A DNA stretch of 64,000 nucleotides, taken from positions 32,682-96,681 of the forward strand of contig NZ_RZNH01000019.1 in assembly GCF_013141825.1 (NCBI RefSeq), in the 5' to 3' direction. Every line of letters begins with the position of its first letter. Within the stretch, counting starts at the first letter, position 1. This DNA comes from Marinifilum caeruleilacunae (GTDB lineage Bacteria > Bacteroidota > Bacteroidia > Bacteroidales > Marinifilaceae). The position numbers and the translations under genes are program-made. The notes beneath the pieces were generated by a model, which was given only the letters and a program-made list of their open reading frames with translations, ran no database searches and was not told where the DNA came from. This document shows, in pieces, positions 44,816-53,040 of the stretch.

Positions 44816-47800
44816 ATGGCTAAAACTAAATTTGATGTAATAAAGGTAGCCTTAAAAGGCTCTAACTTAATTGAAGCCAGTGCTGGAACAGGCAAAACCT
44901 ACTCTATTGCTATTTTGGTGATTCGTTTGGTTGTGGAAAAGGGAATCGAGCTAAAGGAAATCTTAATGGTTACCTTTACCAAGGCAGCGGTTGCTGAGTT
45001 GGAAGTTCGGATTCGTAAATTTATTAGAGAAGCTTATTCTTATACAAGTCAAGGTGTTGAAATTGATGAATCGATAAGGACAATTGTTGATAATGGGATT
45101 AAACAATTTGGCAAAGAAGAGGTCTTGGCACTCCTAATGAAAGCTAGGAGGCAATTGGATGAAACATCGATTTTTACTATCCATAGTTTTTGTCAGAAAA
45201 CTTTATCTGAATTTGCTTTTGAAACAGGACAGGCTTTTAATAGTGATGTAATAGAAGATGAGGCTGTTTTAATAAACGAAGTAGCTGGAGAATATTGGAG
45301 GCAGCAAATCACCACCTTGGATAGTGATTTATTGACTTTTTTGCTTAAGAATGGTTTGTCAAAAAATCAATTGGTCAATGTGGTGTCAATGGCAAAAAGG
45401 GGTAAGTTATTTATTTATAATACTGATTGTTCTGTTGATGTCTATTGGTCTAGGAAGGAAAAGAATGAGGAGAAATGTCAGAAGGCTTTGGATCAGTTTA
45501 ACAATGAGTTTTCAAATTCACCAGAACGAACCTTGAGTAATATTGGAGAGAAAGGATATGCCTTTAATGCATTTGGACATTTGCTTGAGGATGCTGATGC
45601 TTTTAGACAAACACTAATAGAAAAACAAGATAAAGGGTATACTCAGAAAAAATTCCCTAATCTGCTTCAGTTGGCCATTGAAGTTGATGAGTTAGAAAAT
45701 GCAAATAATGAAATAGGACAAAGCTGCATCAATTTTCTTTATGGAGAAGCTATAGCTTATTGCGATGCTGAAATCCAAAATAAGAAAAAGGAGCAAGGCC
45801 TTTTTTCTTTTGATGATTTGATCAATAAGTTACATCAGACCATTCCATCAGAATCGTTGCAAGCGGCTGTTAGGAAAAAATACAAAGCGGTTTTTATTGA
45901 TGAGTTTCAGGATACCGATCAGAAACAGTATGAAATATTCGATACCTTCTTTAATCAACATTCTATTCTGTTTTATATAGGTGATCCAAAGCAGTCCATC
46001 TACAGTTTTAAGGGAACTGATTTAGATACCTACCTTGAAGCGGCTACAAAAGTGGATGCCTCCTATACAATGAGTAAAAACTACCGTTCTACAGAAGCAT
46101 ATAATAACGCAATGAACAAATTATTTACCAGCATTGATAACCCATTTTACGATGAAAGAATTGACTATGAGATTGTAAGTGCAGGAAAAGATTTAAAAGA
46201 GATTGAAAAAGAAGATGATATTGTCGATCCTCTTTCGATTTATGATTGTAAAAATAATGGTGAACTTATAGAGCAGACGGTTAATCAGGTAAAAGATCTA
46301 TTGCTTGAGAATTATCAAATTGAAGGAAGAAAGGTTAAGCCTTCGGATATTGGTATACTGGTTCGGGCAAATAGTAAAGGGACAGAAATAAAAAATGAAC
46401 TCAATAAATTTGGGATTCCCGCCATAACCATTGATGATAGCCGTGTAATGGAAAGTGAACAAAGCATATTGTTGCTGTATTTACTAAAGGCCATGTTTGA
46501 GCCAAATACCAATACGATCAATAGAGTTTTATTAACTTATCTGACCAATAAAACAAAGGATGATTTGTTAAAGTTGGATATCGAAGCGGATATAGAATTC
46601 TTTAGAGAACTTAATCAAACCTGGACTAGCAAGGGAGTTTTTAGTGCCATTAATCGTTTTATGGGCAGATACAATACCTTGGACCATATTCAAACAAGAA
46701 TTCCTACAGATGCCGAACGAATTATTACCAACCTGTTGCAAATCAATGAGATTCTTCATAATAAGGAGAATCAATCCAAATCTTCTCCTAAAGCGCTGAT
46801 TCATTGGTTGGAGTTTGCCATTTCCGGGGCAGAAGAAATTGGTGAATTTACTCAAAGATTAGAAAACGACGAGGATGCCGTTAAAATTGTAACCATTCAT
46901 AAAAGTAAAGGTTTGGCCTATAATATTGTTATTGCTCCGTATCTGGATTTAAAATCGGAGCACAACAACAGATGGGATTTTATAGAATACAAAGATCCTG
47001 AACTTAACCAATATTGTTTTTCTGCAGAGGTAGTAGACAAAGCTCGTCGATTGTATTCGGAACAGGCTGAGAGAGAGAATAGACGTTTAATTTATGTTGC
47101 TTTGACCAGAGCGGTTTATATGGGTGTCATCCTACATAAGTCTAAGGACAAATGCGGGATAAAGGAATTTATTGATGGAGCTATATCAAAGAATTATTTT
47201 GCATATAAGATAAATCTTGAACGTGATAAACGGCGTTATAACGAAAAAAATGAAGAGGTAGATAAAACTCCAAAAAGTTTCTCTGGTTCGGATATAGAAA
47301 GCAAATGGAGTAATTATAGCTTTAGCATGCTCTCAAAATATGAACCCCACGATAAGCCGGAACGAATTGAGCTTATTGATGAATATGATCGATTTATTTT
47401 TGATGAGTTTCCAAAGGGAGCAATGGCAGGAAATTTTATGCATTACCTTTTTGAAAATTCAGACTTTACAGGTGATGATTTTAGCCTTGCTATTTCAAAA
47501 GGATTGAACCGATATAAATCAGTCTTTGGTTTAGGTGATGTTGATCTGGAAATTAAGATTTCAGAAATGTTATCTCATGTTCTTAGTACAGAGATACCTT
47601 CAGAAAATCCTTTTGTATTGTCACATATTCAGGAAAATAACAAACTTCCGGAAATGGAATTCAATTTTAAGATGAATGATTTTTCAACAGGAAAACTACA
47701 TCGCCTGGTTCCTCATATTAATTTGGAAAGAGAAGGAGATATTCAAGGAATGATGACTGGTTTTATCGATTTATTATTTGAACACAATGGTAAATTCTAC

Positions 47801-48091
47801 ATTCTGGATTGGAAATCAAATTATCTTGGTAACTCATTAGAGTATTATACTCCAGATAAGCTGGAACATGCTATGCAAGAAAGTAACTATCACTTACAAT
47901 ATTTGATTTATACCCTTGCTACAAAATTGTATTTGAAAAACTGCATGCCTGATTTTGATTACAATGATCACTTTGGAGGTATTATCTATGTTTATGTAAG
48001 AGGGTGTCGAAAAGAGGGTAATTCTGGGATCTATTTTACTAAGCCTAAAGAACAGATGATAGAGGAGTTGGAGAAGGTACTCATAAATTAA
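44816..48091 (+). CDS. recB: Exodeoxyribonuclease V beta subunit (RecB) with intact nuclease
   Basis: The 3'-5' SF1A helicase and the nuclease of RecBCD. 1091 residues compared with 1180 in E. coli. Walker A ASAGTGKT is at 21-28; FTKAAVAELEVRIR and IHSFCQKTLSEFAFETG follow; Walker B DEFQDTDQ is at about 362-369; KIVTIHKSKGLAYNIV and LIYVALTRA are the C-terminal helicase motifs. The nuclease domain has Asp985 in GFIDLLF and Asp998/Lys1000 in DWKSN, matching E. coli D1067, D1080 and K1082, so it should be active. It ends the operon. Confidence 0.95.
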   Translation: MAKTKFDVIKVALKGSNLIEASAGTGKTYSIAILVIRLVVEKGIELKEILMVTFTKAAVAELEVRIRKFIREAYSYTSQGVEIDESIRTIVDNGIKQFGKEEVLALLMKARRQLDETSIFTIHSFCQKTLSEFAFETGQAFNSDVIEDEAVLINEVAGEYWRQQITTLDSDLLTFLLKNGLSKNQLVNVVSMAKRGKLFIYNTDCSVDVYWSRKEKNEEKCQKALDQFNNEFSNSPERTLSNIGEKGYAFNAFGHLLEDADAFRQTLIEKQDKGYTQKKFPNLLQLAIEVDELENANNEIGQSCINFLYGEAIAYCDAEIQNKKKEQGLFSFDDLINKLHQTIPSESLQAAVRKKYKAVFIDEFQDTDQKQYEIFDTFFNQHSILFYIGDPKQSIYSFKGTDLDTYLEAATKVDASYTMSKNYRSTEAYNNAMNKLFTSIDNPFYDERIDYEIVSAGKDLKEIEKEDDIVDPLSIYDCKNNGELIEQTVNQVKDLLLENYQIEGRKVKPSDIGILVRANSKGTEIKNELNKFGIPAITIDDSRVMESEQSILLLYLLKAMFEPNTNTINRVLLTYLTNKTKDDLLKLDIEADIEFFRELNQTWTSKGVFSAINRFMGRYNTLDHIQTRIPTDAERIITNLLQINEILHNKENQSKSSPKALIHWLEFAISGAEEIGEFTQRLENDEDAVKIVTIHKSKGLAYNIVIAPYLDLKSEHNNRWDFIEYKDPELNQYCFSAEVVDKARRLYSEQAERENRRLIYVALTRAVYMGVILHKSKDKCGIKEFIDGAISKNYFAYKINLERDKRRYNEKNEEVDKTPKSFSGSDIESKWSNYSFSMLSKYEPHDKPERIELIDEYDRFIFDEFPKGAMAGNFMHYLFENSDFTGDDFSLAISKGLNRYKSVFGLGDVDLEIKISEMLSHVLSTEIPSENPFVLSHIQENNKLPEMEFNFKMNDFSTGKLHRLVPHINLEREGDIQGMMTGFIDLLFEHNGKFYILDWKSNYLGNSLEYYTPDKLEHAMQESNYHLQYLIYTLATKLYLKNCMPDFDYNDHFGGIIYVYVRGCRKEGNSGIYFTKPKEQMIEELEKVLIN

Positions 48092-48218
48092 ATTCAAAAA
48101 TAATTTAGAAGGGGGGATTCATATATTAATAAGATGTTTACAATCAATATGCCGCTGTAAATGAATTTTTATTTTAGTATTGATTAAAATATATTGCGAA
48201 ATAAAATAATATTTAACT

Positions 48219-48461
48219 ATGACAACAATCCTACGAAGAGACAATACACCAACTGAAGAACTCCAGGAAGTGGTAAAAAGAACTTTTGAAGGAATTGAGT
48301 TTTCGTACAAAGCAGTTTATTATTTGGACTTTGAGGTTGATGAATATACTGGGATGATTAATAAAGAAAAGCTAGTGAAATTTTATACTAGTAAACAAAT
48401 GAACATGAACTTAAAGGCGTGTAAAGAAGCGTATTCAAAGGCAAAATTTGATAGGAAATAA
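48219..48461 (+). CDS. Uncharacterised 80-residue protein
   Basis: A small charged protein (begins MTTILRRDNTPTEELQE) with a predicted beta-alpha layout and no recognised domain. It sits 127 bases after recB in the same direction and just before the repeat-rich region. Its codon composition looks normal, so I treat it as real. It might be a maintenance or regulatory protein of the element; nothing shows a function. Confidence 0.55.
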   Translation: MTTILRRDNTPTEELQEVVKRTFEGIEFSYKAVYYLDFEVDEYTGMINKEKLVKFYTSKQMNMNLKACKEAYSKAKFDRK

Positions 48462-48763
48462 CTTAAGAATGCGAAATTTTTGCCATGCTTTATGGTGCTT
48501 ATTTCAATACCATTAAGAATGGTAATTCTTGTATTATAAAAACATCAACATGTCGAAAAGGAATAATGGTTGCAGAAACCAAGTTGGATGTAATCTATTC
48601 TAGATTCTTTTTATTGGAAGTATGATCTTTAGAGAACTAATAAGTTCACAAATAAATTAGTTCATAAATCCGTAAATTATTTAATAAACTTCCTAATAAG
48701 TATCCTAATTAATTAGTAAAAAAATAAACTAATTAATTCATATGTTTATTAATTAATAAATAA

Positions 48764-48803
48764 ACAAAACCACAAAACCACAAAACCACAAAACCACAAA
48801 ACC
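48764..48803 (+). repeat. Five tandem copies of an 8-bp unit
   Basis: ACAAAACC is repeated five times without interruption (48764-48803), preceded by an AT-rich block made of short TTAATTA-type palindromes. It lies 109 bases upstream of the first iteron and has purine/pyrimidine strand bias (no G on this strand). Confidence 0.9.
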
Positions 48804-48911
48804 AAGATCTAAAACTTAAACTCTAGAGAATTGAAAAGGAATTGATGAGAAAAAATTATCGAACTTGTTGTTGATAACTTCCTTTAAAAGCTGTTGATTA
48901 AAGATAGTTTG

Positions 48912-49043
48912 GTGTAATCCTAGCGAAGAAAAAGTGTAATCCTAGCGAAATTTCGAAAAATCTTTATACGCTGATAATCAGAGGTGTTCTGATTTGGTGG
49001 TGTAATCCTAGCGAAGAAAAAGTGTAATCCTAGCGAAGAAAAA
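48912..49043 (+). repeat. Iteron array: four direct 22-bp repeats
   Basis: GTGTAATCCTAGCGAA begins at 48912, 48934, 49000 and 49022. Three copies extend to the identical 22-mer ending in GAAAAA. Spacings are 22, 66 and 22 bases, all multiples of 22, so every copy faces the same side of the helix. The design is that of iterons bound by a replication initiator or a cooperative regulator. No Rep-like protein is recognised in the element. Confidence 0.85.
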
Positions 49044-49079
49044 CCGTCTGCAGGCCTTTAATTGTAAGGGGTTCAGCTC

Positions 49080-49140
49080 CTATAAATACCTTTTATAAAT
49101 ATTATATATAAATATATAATGTAATAAAGGATCTTCATAA
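49080..49140. other. AT-rich tract next to the iterons (candidate DNA unwinding element)
   Basis: A run composed nearly wholly of A and T (TATAAATATTATATATAAAT and similar) starts about 37 bases after the last iteron. In iteron plasmids such a tract is where the helix opens. The role here is inferred from position only. Confidence 0.45.
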
Positions 49141-49702
49141 ATGTTAATAAATCTAATCATGATGAGATTTGATTTGTTGTTCATGTAGAATCTTTTCCTG
49201 TTTCGTTTGGTATTTGATTTTTTATATAGGGGAAAGGAATATTAGAAGCGTTTTTGAAGCGATTTGAGGGTTATTTAAGCTAATTATTATAGTTTTTGGT
49301 AATCTCATATTTAGTATTTGGAGATAATTGCTTAGAGCTCTTCTTTTTTGGTTTATAAAAATGTTGGATTTTTAAAACATAATAGTTCTGGGAATTTTCT
49401 AAAAATCAATAGGTGAACTTGGGTTGTAATAGTGTGATTTTAAGAGAGATAGTTTGTTAGGTGTATTAAATCAGTTTGTTAGTTAATTATATTGTTCGAT
49501 TTCGCTAGGATTACACCAAATTCCAAATAGAATGTCATTAAATTGGAGAGATGATTTGGCAGTTAATTTTAAATTAAAAAATGAATGGACTTCTTGGATG
49601 CTAAGGTTTACTAACGAAATTTGATTAGTTTAGAATAGGATTTTAGTAATTAAAAATCTCTACTAAAATGAGATATTCAACACATCGAAATAAACTAATT
49701 AA
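49141..49702. other. Non-coding region with one inverted iteron
   Basis: No ORF is supported. TTCGCTAGGATTACAC at 49501-49516 is the exact reverse complement of the 16-bp iteron core, placed about 480 bases from the array and 187 bases before the metallophosphoesterase gene. The remainder is AT-rich without recognised structure. Confidence 0.7.
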
Positions 49703-50458
49703 ATGCTCATACAATACTGCTCAGACCTACATTTGGAGTTTAATGCGAATGAAAATTTTCTAATCGAAAATCCAATTGAACCAGTTGGGGATATTCTGAT
49801 TTTGGCTGGAGATATTGTCCCTTTTGCAATACTGAATCAGTACATGTGGTTTTTTGAATATCTGTCTTCAAAATTTAAGTATAGCTATTGGGTTCCGGGT
49901 AATCATGAGTATTACAAATCGGATATTCAAGACAGAAGTGGTGTGCTGAATGAGAAGATTTATGAAAATGTTTACCTGGTAAATAATGTGAGCATTCAAC
50001 ATGAGAATGTTAATTTCATATTTTCTACACTTTGGTCTAAAATCTGGCCGTTGAATCGTCAGAATGTGAAGAGAGGTCTGTCTGATTTTTTTTCCATTAG
50101 AAATGGAGATGAGAGATTCTCTCCGGAAGATTTTAATGATCTGCACAAAAAAGCTGTGCAATTCATCGAGGAATCTTTATTGAAATCGACATCAAAGGTG
50201 AATCTGATAGCAACTCATCATGTGCCAACTTTTAATTCTTATCCAGAAGAGTATGAAAATAGCCCTATCAACAATGCTTTTGTTTCCGAACAAGAAGATT
50301 TAATCGAAATTCATGATATTGATTACTGGATATTTGGGCATCATCATGTAAATGTTGAGGATTTTGAAATGCATAATACCAGATTCTTAACCAATCAGTT
50401 GGGCTATGTGTCCTTTGAGGAGCATCATGCTTATAAAACAAGAGTCATTGAAGTTTAA
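49703..50458 (+). CDS. Calcineurin-like metallophosphoesterase
   Basis: A 251-residue phosphoesterase. Metal-binding motifs appear in order: SDLHLEF (D-x-H, residues 7-10), LAGDIV (G-D), VPGNHEYY (GNHE, about 71-75), ATHHVP (His near 173) and FGHHHVN (GHxH, about 215-220). All five are intact, so a di-metal phosphatase, nuclease or nucleotidase activity is expected; the substrate cannot be told. It is 187 bases after the inverted iteron and stands alone. Confidence 0.93.
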   Translation: MLIQYCSDLHLEFNANENFLIENPIEPVGDILILAGDIVPFAILNQYMWFFEYLSSKFKYSYWVPGNHEYYKSDIQDRSGVLNEKIYENVYLVNNVSIQHENVNFIFSTLWSKIWPLNRQNVKRGLSDFFSIRNGDERFSPEDFNDLHKKAVQFIEESLLKSTSKVNLIATHHVPTFNSYPEEYENSPINNAFVSEQEDLIEIHDIDYWIFGHHHVNVEDFEMHNTRFLTNQLGYVSFEEHHAYKTRVIEV

Positions 50459-50795
50459 TCTAAAGTATTAAAAACTATATATTCAACTTGAGAAATAGCA
50501 TCACCTACAATTTGATGTCATTATATAACATAAAGGTTCACTTTTATAAGTTTAAAAAAAATTAAACTAACAATTAAGAACTTATATAAATTGTATTAAT
50601 GCTTTAAGAAGAAGAAACTTAAGGAATGTAGTGAAATGGGATGTTTGTGAAGGTTCAAGTTTATATAGTTAAAATTAAATATGTGCTTTACAGTATGATT
50701 GTTTATGTGTTTTTGATAGATTTATAAGAAGTTCAAAGTTATTTATAAGGTTTGAAGAATACTTTGATAATTTTAGTGAACAGCATAATCAAAGA
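50459..50795. other. AT-rich spacer, nothing recognised
   Basis: 337 bases without a supported ORF, repeat, RNA gene or terminator. Confidence 0.5.
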
Positions 50796-51608
50796 ATGGT
50801 TAAAATGGAAATGTTAGAAATTGTAATATGGCCGATAACAGTACTTATTGTATCGTTAATTGCAATATTGATTTTTAGACGGAAATTGAGAAAAGCTTAC
50901 TTTAATTTGGAAAAAAAAGAGTTAAGCTTAGATCTATCTGGTAATTATGATCAAGGACCAAAACTAGTGACAAAGAAAAATCTTAATGAATTAAAAAGTC
51001 TGGATAAAGAAGATATTCTAAGGAATTCAGAGTTGTTAGAAAATAAAGATAAAAGTAGATATTTTAAGTTTTCTGATTATCTTGAGCGATATGTAATCGA
51101 AAAAAACGGAAAAAGAATAAGAAATTTACGGTTCCGTTTGGGTGTTCAACAAAGAGGTCTAAAGATTTTAAATATCAATTTGAAAGGATACCTTATTGTT
51201 ACAAATATTATAAGAAATCCTAATGATAATGTGGGCTGGGGGAGTAATTGGCCAGAACTAAAATTAGATAAGGATTACCTTCCCGCTGTGACTGATTATT
51301 GGTCAGTTGATCATGAGATTGACGTTCCTAATTCAACATCACCCTTCAAAGAATTAAACAATTCAAAGGATGTTATAAAAATGACCATTAAGATATATGC
51401 TACTGGCTTTTTAGAATCAGGTAAGAAAGTTTTTGGCAGTCAGCAATATGAGTTAGATGAATCAACTTGTATATATGGAAAATTTAAGTTGAGAGATTTG
51501 GGAGAGAATACTATTTCGAGTGACTCTTTCAATACCATAATTCCAATTGAAGAAGAAGGTGATTGGAGTTTTATTAGAGAAGTCAGCGTCTCTGAGAGTA
51601 ATAATTAA
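50796..51608 (+). CDS. Membrane-anchored protein of unknown function
   Basis: A 270-residue protein with one N-terminal membrane helix (about residues 8-27, IVIWPITVLIVSLIAILIF) and then a positively charged stop-transfer segment RRKLRKAY, so the rest is probably cytoplasmic. The soluble domain is beta-rich (RNLRFRLGVQQRGLKILNIN; MTIKIYATGFLESGKKVFG). I recognise no family. It is the first of three membrane protein genes in this part of the element, 166 bases before the next. Confidence 0.65.
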   Translation: MVKMEMLEIVIWPITVLIVSLIAILIFRRKLRKAYFNLEKKELSLDLSGNYDQGPKLVTKKNLNELKSLDKEDILRNSELLENKDKSRYFKFSDYLERYVIEKNGKRIRNLRFRLGVQQRGLKILNINLKGYLIVTNIIRNPNDNVGWGSNWPELKLDKDYLPAVTDYWSVDHEIDVPNSTSPFKELNNSKDVIKMTIKIYATGFLESGKKVFGSQQYELDESTCIYGKFKLRDLGENTISSDSFNTIIPIEEEGDWSFIREVSVSESNN

Positions 51609-51774
51609 AATTGAGAGAGCAATTGAAAATATAAAATGAATCTTTGAATAGCTTTTTGTTTTATCATTAAAAGTGATATTAGGAGCTTTTTTGAATAATT
51701 GTTGGTATTAACATATATAAGCTAAATAGAGAATTTTAATAATAATAATTAAAGCACGTATAAAATAAATTAAT

Positions 51775-52353
51775 ATGAGTAAAGAAGTGTTAATTGCAAT
51801 AATAAGTGCGTCAGGAGTTATCTTTTCAGCAATATTAGCTTGTCTAATTAGTTATTTAACAGTTAAATGGCAAAAGAGAAAGGCTTTGTATGAGTTTGAA
51901 GCTACATATTTAAACAACTTAATTTCTTGTCGAATTGAATCCTACAAGAATGTTTATTTTATATTGAGTAATTTATTCAAGGATAAAACTTCGAGAGGTG
52001 TCTATCCAGGTAGAAGGGTGGTTGATCGAAATAGAATTGTTGATTTTATAAAGGAATATGATGAGTTGAATTCAAAGGAAGGAGTATTATTTTCAGGTTT
52101 AACAGGAAATTATTCTCATAGATTTCGCTTGTTTATTTATGAAGTTCTCTCACAGACATCAAATGAAAATTTCTATGATTATTTTACAGATGAAATTGAA
52201 GATGAATTCTACAAGAAGGGATTACAGCTTGAATCATCATTAAAATCAGACATAGGCGTTTATGTGTTAGAGCATAAAGATTTTGATAGGAAAATAAATA
52301 TTCGAACTTATGCACAATTGGTAAGGGAAAGAGAAAAATGTAATAAATTATGA
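51775..52353 (+). CDS. Single-pass membrane protein, first of an overlapping pair
   Basis: A 192-residue protein with an N-terminal membrane helix (about residues 5-28, LIAIISASGVIFSAILACLI), then WQKRKALYEFEA and a helical cytoplasmic domain. Its stop overlaps the next start (ATGA), so the two are translationally coupled. Family unknown. Such coupled small membrane protein pairs in defence-rich elements can be effector/regulator pairs, but nothing here proves it. Confidence 0.68.
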   Translation: MSKEVLIAIISASGVIFSAILACLISYLTVKWQKRKALYEFEATYLNNLISCRIESYKNVYFILSNLFKDKTSRGVYPGRRVVDRNRIVDFIKEYDELNSKEGVLFSGLTGNYSHRFRLFIYEVLSQTSNENFYDYFTDEIEDEFYKKGLQLESSLKSDIGVYVLEHKDFDRKINIRTYAQLVREREKCNKL

Positions 52354-52766
52354 ACAAAAAAGAAGTTCTTTTAAAAGAATACGAAGAAGCTAATAAAATA
52401 TGTATGCACTATGAGAATTTACGTAGGCAAGGAGCTAATATCTTTATAATTATTCAGGGAGGATTAGGCTCTATTTTTTTTCTGGAAAAGATGGAAAATC
52501 CAGTCTTTCTATTCTTACTTTCATTTTTGGGAATAATTACATCTTTAATGACATTTAATAATGAAATAAGAGTTTATGGATATTATATGTCTTATGTAGT
52601 GCGATTAAAGGATATAGAAGAGGATCTTGAAATGAAACTATTTTCAAATGTTGATTTCAAAAGTAAGTATTTTAGATTTTCATTTGGCAATAAATACTAT
52701 TATAGAATTGTACCTTTATTAGTATGCTGTTTTTGGTTAGTATCCTTATTCTATGATTTTAAATAA
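52350..52766 (+). CDS. Three-helix membrane protein, second of an overlapping pair
   Basis: A 138-residue protein. A charged helix (LLKEYEEANKICMHYENLRRQG) leads into two adjacent membrane helices at about 29-48 and 53-70, a cytoplasmic loop, and a third at about 118-135. The arrangement of an amphipathic lead helix plus two close membrane helices recalls small membrane effectors of the SLATT type, but the match is structural guesswork. It overlaps the previous gene by four bases. Confidence 0.68.
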   Translation: MNKKEVLLKEYEEANKICMHYENLRRQGANIFIIIQGGLGSIFFLEKMENPVFLFLLSFLGIITSLMTFNNEIRVYGYYMSYVVRLKDIEEDLEMKLFSNVDFKSKYFRFSFGNKYYYRIVPLLVCCFWLVSLFYDFK

Positions 52767-53040
52767 TAAATACATAGGCCAAGAAAATAAACACTCATCA
52801 TTATACTATTCTAAAATCCTCACTCCAATTACCCTAGCATTAAATAACAAAACAATAACTCCAATTACTATTAAATTCTATACTCACTATTACCTGATTG
52901 TCGATACACCATTCATTAAAAAGTCATCTAACAAGTTTATTGTACACTAAGTGATTTCAACTTGGCAAACTTGACAGGATAAATCATGATTAGATTTTGT
53001 TATTTTTGTTAAATACTTAAAATGTAACCTAATCAACACT

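Noticed and set aside
48764-49043. CRISPR array
   Set aside because: The repeats are 8 or 22 bases with no unique spacers of regular length, and no cas genes are present.
52753-52950. 65-residue ORF after the three-helix membrane protein
   Set aside because: It overlaps the previous gene's end, has biased low-complexity composition (T/I/N/Y) and no initiation context.
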